From: CAXXHQ01 sp963665265
Lineage (GTDB): Bacteria > Planctomycetota > Planctomycetia > Pirellulales > Thermoguttaceae
NCBI GenBank assembly: GCA_963665265.2
Contig: OY762224.2
Span: 1,240,001 to 1,304,000 of the forward strand
Direction of reading: 5' to 3'
Length of the DNA stretch: 64,000 bases
Shown: positions 34,753 through 43,689 of the stretch, one piece after another
Layout of the letters: each line of letters opens with the position of its first letter
Position numbering within the stretch: the first letter of the stretch is position 1
Position numbers and translations under genes: made by a program
Notes under the pieces: model-generated
The model's input: only the letters and a program-made list of their open reading frames with translations
What the model was told of the DNA's origin: nothing
Database searches by the model: none

Positions 34753-36154
34753 CGACGAACGAACGGAAACGTCTTGGTGGCGGCGCCCATGCGGCGGCAT
34801 CGAAATGCTGAGGATCGCGCTGCCGCTGATTATCTCCACGGCTTCATGGACGGTGATGAATTTCATCGACCGCATGTTTCTGGCATGGTATTCAATCGAT
34901 TCGATGGCGGCCGCGTTGCCGGCGGGCTTGTTTCACTTCTCGCTCGTTTGTTTTCCGCTCGGCGTGACTGCTTACGTCAACACGTTCGTGGCGCAATATT
35001 ACGGGGCGGGACGGCCGCAGCGGATTGGTCCGTCGGTGTGGCAAGGAGTATGGCTTGGCTTGATCGCCGCTCCGTTTTTTCTCGCGATGATTCCTTTCGC
35101 TCCGCTTTTCTTTAGCGGACTTGGGCATACGCCGAAGCTGGCGGCTTTGGAAGCGACCTACTTCCAAATGGTCGCGCTCGGCGCCGGCGCTGAAATTATC
35201 GCCGGATCGCTTTCGTCGTTCTTCACCGGACGCGGTTCGATGAAAACGGTGATGATCGTCGATTCTTTGGCCGCGCTTTTGAATTGCGGGCTCGATTACA
35301 TTTGGATTTTCGGCGGACTCGGTTTCGGACCGCACGGCATCAAAGGCGCGGCGTTGGCCACCGCCGTCGCGCTTTGGTTTCGCGTCTTCGCCTATGCCGC
35401 GATTATGACTCGCAAACGATACCGCGAAAAATTTAATCTTTGGAGCGGGCGGCGCTGGGACGCCTCGCTTTTCAAGCGCTTGCTTCGCTACGGCGGACCG
35501 AGCGGCGCACAGATGTTCGTCGAAATGGGCGCGTTCTCGCTTTTTTTGCTCTTCGTCGGACGGTTGGGCGAAACGGCGACGGCGGCGACCACTTTGGCTT
35601 TTAACGTCAATTTACTCGCCTTTATGCCGATGATCGGATTGGGGCTTGCGCTATCGACCGTCGTCGGTCACCAACTGGGGGCCGAGCGACCGGCGCTGGC
35701 CGCCCGAGCGATTCGAACGTGTTTCGTCATCGCCTCGGTCTACATGGGAACGATGGCCTTGGGCTACGTCCTGTTTCCCGGTCTTTTCACGGCCGGGCAT
35801 CGCCGTTTTTCCGATCCGACGGAGTTCGCGCGCATCTACGATCTTACCGTCGTCCTTCTTCGATTTGTCGCGGCCTATTGCCTCTTCGATTCGATGAACG
35901 TCATATTCGTCAGCGCGCTGAAAGGAGCGGGCGACACACGTTTCATCCTCGTGAATTCGCTCGTTATGACGCCGATTCTCGTCGTGTTGGTTGGAGGCGG
36001 AGTCGTATTTTTCGGCCTTGGAATTATTTGGGCCTGGAGCGTCGTCACGGTTTGGATCAGCGCGCTCGGCTTAATCTACGCCGCTCGATTCCTCCAGGGG
36101 CATTGGAAGACGATGCGCGTCATCGAGCCGCATATCGTCGAAGAGGACGTCTAG
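34733..36154 (+). CDS. MATE family multidrug/metabolite efflux transporter
   Basis: 473 aa with 12 hydrophobic helices in two similar halves. MATE features: the N-terminal P-L-I-I-S-T-A-S-W-T-V-M-N-F-I-D-R-M-F-L pattern at helix 1, GLDYIWIFGGLGFGPHGIKG at the end of the first half, and the start of the second half with GPSGAQMFVEMGAFSLF. The C-terminal part has ALKGAGDTRFILVNS, typical of the family. These transporters export cationic drugs or metabolites using Na+ or H+. The substrate is not readable. Confidence 0.9.
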   Translation: MPNDAISDERTETSWWRRPCGGIEMLRIALPLIISTASWTVMNFIDRMFLAWYSIDSMAAALPAGLFHFSLVCFPLGVTAYVNTFVAQYYGAGRPQRIGPSVWQGVWLGLIAAPFFLAMIPFAPLFFSGLGHTPKLAALEATYFQMVALGAGAEIIAGSLSSFFTGRGSMKTVMIVDSLAALLNCGLDYIWIFGGLGFGPHGIKGAALATAVALWFRVFAYAAIMTRKRYREKFNLWSGRRWDASLFKRLLRYGGPSGAQMFVEMGAFSLFLLFVGRLGETATAATTLAFNVNLLAFMPMIGLGLALSTVVGHQLGAERPALAARAIRTCFVIASVYMGTMALGYVLFPGLFTAGHRRFSDPTEFARIYDLTVVLLRFVAAYCLFDSMNVIFVSALKGAGDTRFILVNSLVMTPILVVLVGGGVVFFGLGIIWAWSVVTVWISALGLIYAARFLQGHWKTMRVIEPHIVEEDV

Positions 36155-36627
36155 AGACGTTCAATTTCCGAAAAAACGATTATTGAACGACGCTCGGCCT
36201 TACTGTCAAAACGGCAGATTCTTTCCTGTTTAGGCAGACTTTTGCTCTCGCCTCACTGTTCGATATTCTAGCCGATTTCGTTTGTACCGTTGTTGTGCAA
36301 TTGTCTTAAGTCGCTGTCCATTAAGAAGTTGAGATTGGACTTCGCGCTTTGTGCCGTCGATTAGCGGAGAATCGGCGCAGCAATTGCTCCTTTCCACTCT
36401 TTGGCCTCGCGGCGACAGAATAATTCTCAATTGCAAATTGTTGCGCTGAAAAAGGGGGCCGGATCGAGTCGTCCCCTTTTTCGGGTTATACTTAAATAGA
36501 AATTGCATGCGATTGGGAGATTAAGGTCGTTCGTCAGCGAAGTTCCTCGCGTTTTTAAGACGGTTGTTTGAAGGATCGCCATCCTTCGAGATTGCGCAAG
36601 TCAATTTTTTTTGCGGATTTTCCGATC
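36155..36627. other. Intergenic region upstream of the receiver gene
   Basis: 473 bp without a supported gene. Contains a hairpin AAAAAGGGG (36449-36457) / CCCCTTTTT (36473-36481) with a 15-nt loop, and a TATACT box at 36487-36492 without a clear -35. Confidence 0.5.
36449..36481. terminator. Possible bidirectional hairpin with U-tract
   Basis: 9-bp perfect stem, GGGG/CCCC clamped by A5/T5, so either strand ends in a U run. It is 295 nt after the MATE stop, far for a terminator of that gene. Confidence 0.4.
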
Positions 36628-37056
36628 ATGGTTAAGTCAACGGTCAAAGGTGAAGGAAGCTCGGGCGGCGCCCTGGGGCCTTCTTTACTTATTACCGACG
36701 ACGACCGAAATTATCGTGAAACGCTGCGAGGCGTTTTCGAGTTAAAGGGATTCCATACCCTTTTAGCTGAGAACGGCGAAGAGGCGCTCGACATTGTTTT
36801 TCGCCAGGAAGTGCATGTCGTTCTGCTCGACATGCACATGCCGCGTCTATCGGGTCTTGAAACTCTGCAACGATTGAAAGAATTTCGTGCCCTGCTGCCG
36901 TGCATTCTCATGTCGGCGCAGTTGGACGATCTAATAATTGAACAAGCCAAACGGGCGCGAGCCGATTCGGTGTTGCCGAAGACCGTCGCGCTTAGTCAAA
37001 TCACGGGCGTCGTTCAGCAAGCGTTGGAAACCGCCTACGATTGGCATGGCCGATAG
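36628..37056 (+). CDS. Stand-alone response regulator receiver protein
   Basis: 142 aa from the ATG at 36628; a TTG start 20 codons upstream is less likely. Receiver domain at about residues 14-130: the acidic pocket ITDDDRNYRETL, phospho-acceptor Asp in VVLLDMHMPRLSG near 68, switch Ser in CILMSAQ near 92, and conserved Lys in SVLPKTVAL near 115. No output domain follows, so it works by protein contact (CheY/Spo0F-like) or needs a partner. No histidine kinase is adjacent; the gene 57 bp downstream is an epimerase. Confidence 0.88.
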   Translation: MVKSTVKGEGSSGGALGPSLLITDDDRNYRETLRGVFELKGFHTLLAENGEEALDIVFRQEVHVVLLDMHMPRLSGLETLQRLKEFRALLPCILMSAQLDDLIIEQAKRARADSVLPKTVALSQITGVVQQALETAYDWHGR

Positions 37057-37113
37057 CGCCTGCCGAGCGTTGCGCGGGAGAACACATGGCACGCGTAATA
37101 ATTACGTGATCTT

Positions 37114-38139
37114 ATGGCAAAGGCGTTGGTGACCGGAGCAAGCGGCTTCATAGGGGTTCATCTCGTTTCCTCGCTCGTTGAGCGCGGCGACGATGTGACT
37201 TGCCTCGTGCGCCGTACGTCGAACGTCGAATGGCTGAAACCGTACTCTCCGCGATTCGTTTACGGAGACGTCACTGCTCCTGACGGTCTGAATGAAGCGG
37301 TTCGCGGCAAAGACGTCGTGTATCATTTGGCGGGCTGTACGATGGCCACTCGCCGACGCGTGTATTTTGACGTTAATCAGACGGGCGTTCGAAACATCGC
37401 TTCGGCATGCGCTACGCAAACGACTCCGCCCGTGCTAATGAGCGTTTCCTCGTTGGCGGCGGTCGGGCCGACGAGAGACGGAGCGCCGCTTTGCGAGGCA
37501 GAGCGACCTCGTCCCGTTTCCCACTACGGTCGCAGTAAGAGAGCGGGCGAACTCGAAGCCGAAGCGTTATCCGATCGCGTTCCGATTTCGGTGGTTCGGC
37601 CTCCGATCGTGCTCGGCGAATACGATCGGATGGGCTTACAAATGTTTTGGGGCATGAAGCGGTTTCATGTTCATGTGGTTCCTAGCCTTGCGCGATATCG
37701 CTACTCGCTGATTCACGCAAGGGATTTGGCGAACCTGTTTATTCTCGCCGCCGAGCGGGGAAAGCGTCTTCCGTCTTCGCATCTCGGGGGAACGGGGGGG
37801 AGGCCGGGGCAGGGTTATTATTTCGCCGCTTGCGAATACGACCCGCTCTATGGCGAGCTGGGGGATATGGTCGCGACGGCCCTTGGGAGAAAACGGGCCT
37901 TATGCATTCATCTGGCTGTCCCGATCGTATGGGCTGCCTCGTTCTGCGTCGAGGCGTCGTCTCAGATCCAACGCCGCCCGATGTATTTGCTTCTCGATAA
38001 AACTCGTGAAATCACGGCCGGAGCCTGGATCTGCTCGGCCAAAGCCGCCGCCGACGATCTTGGTTTCCGCGTCGGCGCGTCGATTCAAGATCGCCTCAAC
38101 GCCACGGCCGAATGGTATTTAAAAGAGGGGTGGCTGTAG
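37114..38139 (+). CDS. NAD-dependent epimerase/dehydratase (extended SDR)
   Basis: 341 aa. Nucleotide loop TGASGFIG at residues 7-14, catalytic Ser in SVSSLAAVG near 113 and Tyr-x-x-x-Lys in HYGRSKRAGE near 140. The substrate-binding part (RPPIVLGEYDRMG) resembles nucleoside-diphosphate-sugar epimerases and 3-beta-HSD-like enzymes. Substrate undetermined; hopanoid-associated HpnA-type and sugar epimerases are both possible. It runs convergent to manA, 39 bp apart. Confidence 0.85.
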   Translation: MAKALVTGASGFIGVHLVSSLVERGDDVTCLVRRTSNVEWLKPYSPRFVYGDVTAPDGLNEAVRGKDVVYHLAGCTMATRRRVYFDVNQTGVRNIASACATQTTPPVLMSVSSLAAVGPTRDGAPLCEAERPRPVSHYGRSKRAGELEAEALSDRVPISVVRPPIVLGEYDRMGLQMFWGMKRFHVHVVPSLARYRYSLIHARDLANLFILAAERGKRLPSSHLGGTGGRPGQGYYFAACEYDPLYGELGDMVATALGRKRALCIHLAVPIVWAASFCVEASSQIQRRPMYLLLDKTREITAGAWICSAKAAADDLGFRVGASIQDRLNATAEWYLKEGWL

Positions 38140-38178
38140 TTGAAAACGAAAGAGACGTCGTTCGTTCTCCTTCCTGGA

Positions 38179-39168
38179 TTACGGCACGACGGTGGCGAGA
38201 AGCTCCGCCTCCGAAGCGGACCATTTCAAGGCGGAAAAGCCGGCGGGGATCAAACAGGTCGCTCCCGTTCTGCAGACGCGATAGTAGCCGTTTGGCGATG
38301 ATAATGTCGCTTCGCCCGACAACACCATCCAGATCGACATTTGATCGCCGAAGGGAATCGGCATATCGCCGTTTTGAATTTGATATCGAGAAAGCGAAAA
38401 GAATTCGCAATTTGTCAAATGAGACCCTTTGACGCCCGTGCCCTTCACAGCAATTGATTCCGGGCGAACGGGGTGGATCGGACCAAGTTCCCAATCAATT
38501 GCCTGCAACGCTTCCTCGCGGTGTAATTTTCGAGGTTTACCGTCGGTGCCGATTCGATTCCAGTCGAACAGTCGGAAAGTGGCGTCAGAAGATTGTTGAA
38601 TCTCGGCGACGAGAACGCCGCCGCCGGCTGCGTGAACGGTGCCGGCTTTGAACATATAGCACTCGCCCAAACGAGGCGCGATTTCATAGAGGCATTCGGC
38701 GACCGTTCCGTCCTCCATCCGACTCTCAAGCTCCCCTCTTGTGACGCCGTCTCGCAGGCCCGCAAAGATTCGAGACTGCGGCTCCGCGGCAAGAACAACC
38801 CATGCTTCGGCTTTGCCTTGTCCCTCGGAGCTCAATTTCTTCGCCATCGCGTCGTTGGGGTGAACTTGGACGGAAAGAAGTTGGTTGCAGTCAAGATACT
38901 TTATGAGGAGAGGGAACGTCTCCGGCGCAACGGGCGAGTTCGGCGTTCGCCCGAAAATCTCATTTCCGTATTTTCGCCAAAGATTGGGGAGCGACTCGCC
39001 TTGAAAAGTACCTTCCGACACGCTCGAATAATGTAGCGGATGCGCACTGATTTCCCAGGACTCGCCGTAGGTTCCGGCGTCGGGTAGGTGTTTTCCAAGA
39101 GATCGAGCCAATTCACGCGCGCCCCAGATTTGTGGACGCAAAAACGGCTCGAAGAATAATGGTTCCAT
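38179..39168 (-). CDS. manA: Class I mannose-6-phosphate isomerase
   Basis: 329 aa from the ATG at 39168 (MEPLFFEPFLRPQIWG), the usual start for this family; an ATG at 39177 would add three residues. Cupin enzyme with zinc ligands in the family motifs QLLSVQVHPND (about residues 85-95), K-A-E-AWVVL, and GTVHAAGGG near 160, and the conserved C-terminal cupin. It interconverts mannose-6-phosphate and fructose-6-phosphate, feeding GDP-mannose and polysaccharide synthesis. The length is of the shorter bacterial (B. subtilis ManA-like) type. Confidence 0.92.
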   Translation of the reverse strand: MEPLFFEPFLRPQIWGARELARSLGKHLPDAGTYGESWEISAHPLHYSSVSEGTFQGESLPNLWRKYGNEIFGRTPNSPVAPETFPLLIKYLDCNQLLSVQVHPNDAMAKKLSSEGQGKAEAWVVLAAEPQSRIFAGLRDGVTRGELESRMEDGTVAECLYEIAPRLGECYMFKAGTVHAAGGGVLVAEIQQSSDATFRLFDWNRIGTDGKPRKLHREEALQAIDWELGPIHPVRPESIAVKGTGVKGSHLTNCEFFSLSRYQIQNGDMPIPFGDQMSIWMVLSGEATLSSPNGYYRVCRTGATCLIPAGFSALKWSASEAELLATVVP

Positions 39169-39716
39169 AAATCTCATAATCCAATGACGAGCGGGCGAAT
39201 CGAATACGCCCAAATCGCCGATGATCGTTTGCGATTAGACGCACGCTCATCGCTAAAGTCGATTTGCCTTTGAATATGGCGCCTTCTAGCATAACTGATT
39301 TCAACGGAAAAGTCTGCGCTAAATGCCAGGGTGCTCGGCTCAGAAAACTTAAAGAACCGGCGGAATTTTCTTGGCATGTCTCAAAAAACGATTTTAACGG
39401 TTATGCCGCGACAGCGTGAATAATCGCGACGAACGGAACGGCCGATCTCCGTCGAACTATTCGGCGCAATGCTTCATATCATATTCGTAGGAGTGATCGT
39501 TTTTTCGTGCGCGCGATATTCCGTAAGTATCGATTGCTCCTTATCAAACGACAAATTCCCCAAACGTTTTTTTGACGCGGGACGAATTATGTCCTATGCT
39601 TAACGGTGACCGGCGTGCGTATTAATTTTGGGCGCGTCGGCTCGCAAACTTCGCCTGCCTTTGCATCGAGGACCGCAAGGATTCGGTCACCTGCTTCCCT
39701 CCCCACGGACGACACC
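39169..39716. other. Divergent intergenic region between manA and the processing protease
   Basis: 548 bp. The right end has a good promoter for the protease gene (39572-39600). No gene, and no readable manA promoter. Confidence 0.5.
39572..39600 (+). promoter_or_regulatory. Promoter of the S41 protease gene
   Basis: TTGACG (39572-39577), 17-bp spacer, TATGCT (39595-39600). Start near 39607, leader about 110 nt. Confidence 0.55.
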
Positions 39717-41378
39717 ATGCATCGGGTTAAAACCGGCATATTCCGCGCTTGTTTCGCAATCGGAGCTTTGCTCTGGGCGGCTGGCGCGTTCTCGCAACAA
39801 ACCGCGGTCATTTCGATCTCGGCTCAAACGCAGGCCGTCGACGACGTCTTGCGTCGCGGTCGCCAATTGGAACTCGAACGCCGCTGGGGCGACGCTCTAA
39901 CGCAATACGAGGACGCCGTTCGCCAATTCCCCGGCGAAACGATTCTCCAGCGTCGTTACGACGCGACCCGATTGCATTACGACGTTCAGCGTCGCTACGC
40001 CGATCGAAGTTTTAACGAAGTGTTATTGAAACTTTCGCTCGACCGCTCGCTGGATTTATATTCGCAAGTTCTATTGAAGATCGAGTCTCACTACGTGGAT
40101 GCCCAGGATTGGCGAGCTATTGCCGATCGCGGATTAAGCGGATTTGAGGCGGCCTTGAACGAGCCGTCGTTTCTCGATCATAACGTTCCGCAGGCCAATC
40201 GAGCTTCGACGACGCAATGCGTTCGCGAGTTGCGAAACATCCTCTCGACTCGGGATATCGGCTCCCGGCAAGACGTTCGAGACGCCGCCGCTTTTAGCGC
40301 AAACTACGCCTCGCGCCGGTTGGGAACGCCTGCCACGGCGGTCGTTTTTGAATATCTTTGCGGAGCGACTAACGGTCTTGATCAGTATTCCGCCTATCTC
40401 ACCCCGGATCAATTGAGCGAAGTGTATTCGCAAATTGAAGGGAATTTCGTGGGAGTGGGCATCGAGTTGAAATCGCAAGGAACGGGCCTTTCAATCGTCC
40501 GCGTCATTCCCGGCAGTCCCGCCGAAGAGTCCGGAGTGCGCGCCGGCGATCGCATCGTCGCCGTCGATGGAACCGACACCACGAAGCTTTCAAACGATCA
40601 GGCCGCCAATTTGCTGCAAGGCGAGGAGGGCTCGACCGTCACTTTTTCCGTCATCGGCTCCGACAATTCCCATCGTCAAATGTCCGTGCGTCGCCGTCGA
40701 GTTGACGTGCCGAGCGTCGATCAAGTCGCCATCATCGATAAAGAGCGAGGCATTGGCTACTGCCGCCTCACCTGCTTCCAAAAAACAACGGCTCGCGACC
40801 TCGACGTGGCTTTGTGGAAGCTCAATCGAGAAGGGATGCGCAGCTTGATTATCGACGTTCGCGGCAATCCCGGCGGATTGCTCATGTCGGCGGTCGACGT
40901 CGCGGACCGATTTATCGATTCCGGCCTGATCGTATCGACCAAGGGACGCAACCCGCAGGAAGACGCGTCTTTCTCGGCGCACGCCGAAGGAACGTGGCGA
41001 ATGCCCTTGGCCGTGATCGTCGATCAGGACAGCGCCAGCGCGGCCGAGATTTTCTCGGGTGCCGTTAAAGATTCGCACCGCGGAACCGTGATCGGCGTGC
41101 GAAGCTACGGCAAAGGCTCGGTACAGGGCATTTTTCCGCTGGAAGGAACGAACGCCGGTCTTCGCCTCACGACGGCTAAATTCTACTCGCCCACCGGCAA
41201 GCCTTACAGCCATGTCGGAGTTGAGCCCGACGTTGTGGTTCGTCAAGCGGCGAAGCCGATCGACGGACAGATTGCGACGACTCCGAATTCGGCTGACGAT
41301 CAAACGTTGGCGACGGCCATGAGCGTGATTCGCGGCGACAATCGATCCACCCCGTTGCAAGCGCGATCGACTCGATAG
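39717..41378 (+). CDS. S41 family C-terminal processing peptidase
   Basis: 553 aa from the ATG at 39717, which opens a signal peptide (FRACFAIGALLWAAGAFSQQ); the longer frame upstream is not supported by any ribosome site. Residues about 35-240 are a helical, TPR-like region (RRWGDALTQYEDAVRQFPGE) not found in E. coli Prc. A PDZ domain follows at about 265-340 (VGVGIELKSQGTGLSIVRV; GVRAGDRIVAVDG). The S41 protease core has catalytic Ser in DQDSASAAEIFSGA near 440 and Lys in SYGKGSVQG near 465. CtpA-type enzymes trim C-termini of periplasmic or envelope proteins. Ends before the strong hairpin at 41470-41497. Confidence 0.92.
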   Translation: MHRVKTGIFRACFAIGALLWAAGAFSQQTAVISISAQTQAVDDVLRRGRQLELERRWGDALTQYEDAVRQFPGETILQRRYDATRLHYDVQRRYADRSFNEVLLKLSLDRSLDLYSQVLLKIESHYVDAQDWRAIADRGLSGFEAALNEPSFLDHNVPQANRASTTQCVRELRNILSTRDIGSRQDVRDAAAFSANYASRRLGTPATAVVFEYLCGATNGLDQYSAYLTPDQLSEVYSQIEGNFVGVGIELKSQGTGLSIVRVIPGSPAEESGVRAGDRIVAVDGTDTTKLSNDQAANLLQGEEGSTVTFSVIGSDNSHRQMSVRRRRVDVPSVDQVAIIDKERGIGYCRLTCFQKTTARDLDVALWKLNREGMRSLIIDVRGNPGGLLMSAVDVADRFIDSGLIVSTKGRNPQEDASFSAHAEGTWRMPLAVIVDQDSASAAEIFSGAVKDSHRGTVIGVRSYGKGSVQGIFPLEGTNAGLRLTTAKFYSPTGKPYSHVGVEPDVVVRQAAKPIDGQIATTPNSADDQTLATAMSVIRGDNRSTPLQARSTR

Positions 41379-41469
41379 ATTGCGAAAAGAGAATCCGTTC
41401 CGCACAAACGACGCGGCGGAATCTCGCAAAGAAATACATATTTGGTCCCCGTGCGGACCCATTTCCTCC

Positions 41470-41497
41470 GAACGCCCTCGCCCCCCCGAGGGCGTTC
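41470..41497. terminator. Bidirectional terminator between the protease and citrate synthase genes
   Basis: GAACGCCCTCG-CCCCCC-CGAGGGCGTTC, an 11-bp perfect stem, followed by TTTTC on the plus strand. It sits midway between the convergent stops at 41378 and 41548. Confidence 0.75.
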
Positions 41498-41547
41498 GAT
41501 TTTCTTGCCGCGAGCTTCGACGGCGGGTTCTCAGGAAGACGCGTCGT

Positions 41548-42834
41548 CTAGCGTTGAATAAGAGGGACGAAGCGACGTTCCGGCGAGCCGACGTAAAGCT
41601 GACGCGGGCGGTGAATGCGCATCTGCGGCGCTTGGTGCATTTCGTTCCAGTGAGCGATCCACCCTGGCAATCGGCCTAGGGCGAACAAGACGGTGAACAT
41701 CTGCTTCGGAATGCCCATCGCCCGGTAAATGATGCCCGAATAAAAATCGACGTTCGGATAGAGCTTTCGTTCAATGAAGTACGGATCGCTCAGCGCCGTG
41801 GCCTCGAGCTCTTGGGCCAACTCGAAAATCGGATCGCGACGGTTCATTTTCTTCAACAAGCGGTCGCACACTTCCTTGATGATTTTTGCGCGAGGATCGT
41901 AGTTTTTATAGATGCGATGGCCGAATCCCATGAGTCGGAAATTCGTGTTCGGATTTTTCGCCATGTCGATGTATTTGCCGAGGTTATCGCCGTCGGCGTG
42001 GATCGCTTCGAGCATGTTGATGCAGGCTTCATTGGCGCCGCCGTGCAACGCTCCCCACAACGCGCAAATACCCGCCGAAATGCTGGAGAACAAATTCACG
42101 TTGCTCGAGCCGACCATGCGGACCGTCGAGGTCGAGCAATTTTGGCCGTGATCGGCGTGCAAAATCAACAGCAGATTCAACGCTTCGACGAAATCGGGAT
42201 CCATGCGGTACTTTTCGCTGGGAACCGCGAACATCATGTGCAAGAAGTTTTGGCAGTAGGTCAATTCATTTTGCGGATAGATGAACGGTTGGCCGACCGA
42301 CTGTTTGTAGCTGAAGGCCGCGATCGTCGGCATTTTTGCCATCATACGGTAGATCGCCATTTCGGTTTGCACGGGATCGCGAGGATCGAGCGAGTCGGGA
42401 CAGTAGATCGCCAAGGCGCCGACCACCGAGCTAAGAATCGCCATCGGATGGGCGTTTGGCGGAAAGCCGGCGAAAATCGTTTGCATTCCTTCGTGCAAAA
42501 GCGTGTGCTTGCGAATGTTTTGGCGGAAGCCGGCAAGTTGATCGCCGGTTGGCAGTTCGCCGTAAATCAAGAGATAGGCGGTTTCGAGAAAATCGCAACG
42601 CTCGGCGATTTCTTCGATCGGATAGCCGCGATATCGGAGGATTCCCTTGTCGCCGTCCATGTAGGTAATTTGACTGACCGCGGCGCCGGTGTTCGCGAAG
42701 CCGTCATCGAGCGTGATGTGGCCCGTCGAGGTCCAGAGCTTGGAAATATCGATGACGCGGTTGCCCTCGGTGCCGATGCGAACGGGAAACTCGAAATCCT
42801 TGTCGCCGATGATCATTTTCACGACTTCAGACAT
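41548..42834 (-). CDS. gltA: Citrate synthase
   Basis: 428 aa, type II (hexameric, E. coli-like) length. Catalytic residues: His in PNAHPMAILSS near 127, His in LMGFGHRIYKNYDPRAK near 300, and Asp in NVDFYSGIIY near 355. Condenses acetyl-CoA with oxaloacetate to start the citric acid cycle. Single gene with a clear promoter at 42934-42962 and closed by the hairpin at 41470-41497. Confidence 0.97.
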   Translation of the reverse strand: MSEVVKMIIGDKDFEFPVRIGTEGNRVIDISKLWTSTGHITLDDGFANTGAAVSQITYMDGDKGILRYRGYPIEEIAERCDFLETAYLLIYGELPTGDQLAGFRQNIRKHTLLHEGMQTIFAGFPPNAHPMAILSSVVGALAIYCPDSLDPRDPVQTEMAIYRMMAKMPTIAAFSYKQSVGQPFIYPQNELTYCQNFLHMMFAVPSEKYRMDPDFVEALNLLLILHADHGQNCSTSTVRMVGSSNVNLFSSISAGICALWGALHGGANEACINMLEAIHADGDNLGKYIDMAKNPNTNFRLMGFGHRIYKNYDPRAKIIKEVCDRLLKKMNRRDPIFELAQELEATALSDPYFIERKLYPNVDFYSGIIYRAMGIPKQMFTVLFALGRLPGWIAHWNEMHQAPQMRIHRPRQLYVGSPERRFVPLIQR

Positions 42835-43461
42835 TGCTTTTTCTCTCTATTACAAGCGGCGAGGTCAAGGCTACTCGCATCACGTTCGGATGCGACGCGG
42901 TTATGTCAAATGCGGGTAAATTTCAGACAACTTATTCTAGCCAAGTTTAGCGCAGTAAACAATTAGGGAATTACTCTCGAAAGAAGGGGGGCATCCAAAA
43001 GAAATCGGGAGCATCCGGCGGAGGCGTAAGTGACAAAGGGGGCTGATTTTTACTGCGGCGAAGCCGAGAACGCAGAACAGGCAGTTTTTCACCAGGGGGA
43101 GCCGAGGGTACGAAGACGGGACTACAGTCAGGAGCGTCCGCATCGAGCCTTAAGCGGACGGACGCCGCACGAGTTCGCGTTTTTGGAGCGCCGGCCTTGA
43201 CTGGCGCCCCAAACCCCTGCTAGCTAACCTATCAACTGGCTTAAATTTGGGGAGCAAGTCACAAATAGCCGAAAAAAGCCTCAGTTTAATGCCTAAGAGT
43301 AACTCTCCGAAAATGAAAAGCATCGAAAGACCCACTTAAAAAAAGAGTCTTCTCAAAACGCATCCATTGAACTCCGCTACCGACATTCTCTGCAACGCGT
43401 TGAGATTATGCGATCGCTCTCGTCCGAGCTTCCTTCAAACGGAAAGAATCTGACTCTAAAA
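42835..43461. other. Gene-free region upstream of gltA
   Basis: 627 bp. Holds the gltA promoter at its left end, then G/A-rich sequence with several hairpins, the best being TTTGGAGCGCC (43182-43192) / GGCGCCCCAAA (43203-43213) with one mismatch. Not recognised as tmRNA, SRP RNA or RNase P RNA. In the pre-insertion order this was probably the sequence downstream of the aminotransferase gene. Confidence 0.5.
42934..42962 (-). promoter_or_regulatory. gltA promoter
   Basis: Minus-strand TTGTTT (42962-42957), 17-bp spacer and TAGAAT (42939-42934). Start near 42927, leader about 93 nt. Confidence 0.5.
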
Positions 43462-43689
43462 CTACTTCCCCAAGCAGCGACCGATTTGTCGAACGGCTTG
43501 ACGCAAACGGTTTTCGTTTTCGACGACCGCTAGGCGCAAACAACCTTCGCTGGCTGGGCCGAAGCCGGCCCCGGGACTGACGACCACGTCGCCTTCTTGC
43601 AGCAGCTTCATGCCGAATTCGAGCGAGCCCATTTGCGACGCCCACGGCTCGGGAATCTTCGCCCAAACGAACATCGACGCCTTCGGGCG
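43462..43689 (-). pseudogene. Displaced 3' end of the aminotransferase gene (76 codons)
   Basis: These 228 bp match the last 228 bp of the aminotransferase gene at 46427-46654 without any gap, down to the same TAG stop, and then similarity ends at once on both sides. The first 134 bp in gene direction (43689-43556) are identical; the last 94 bp differ at 14 positions, giving only two amino-acid changes (G to S, Y to C). No start codon context or N-terminal domain exists, so it cannot make a working enzyme. Read out of frame, its first bases supply the C-terminus of the PEP-CTERM gene. Confidence 0.88.

Noticed and set aside
34363..34875. A 170-codon minus-strand frame upstream of the MATE gene.
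   Set aside because: It overlaps the MATE gene start on the other strand and has no ribosome site or domain-like text.
43182..43213. Hairpin TTTGGAGCGCC/GGCGCCCCAAA as a terminator.
   Set aside because: The U-tract is on the wrong side for either neighbouring gene, and one stem pair is mismatched.
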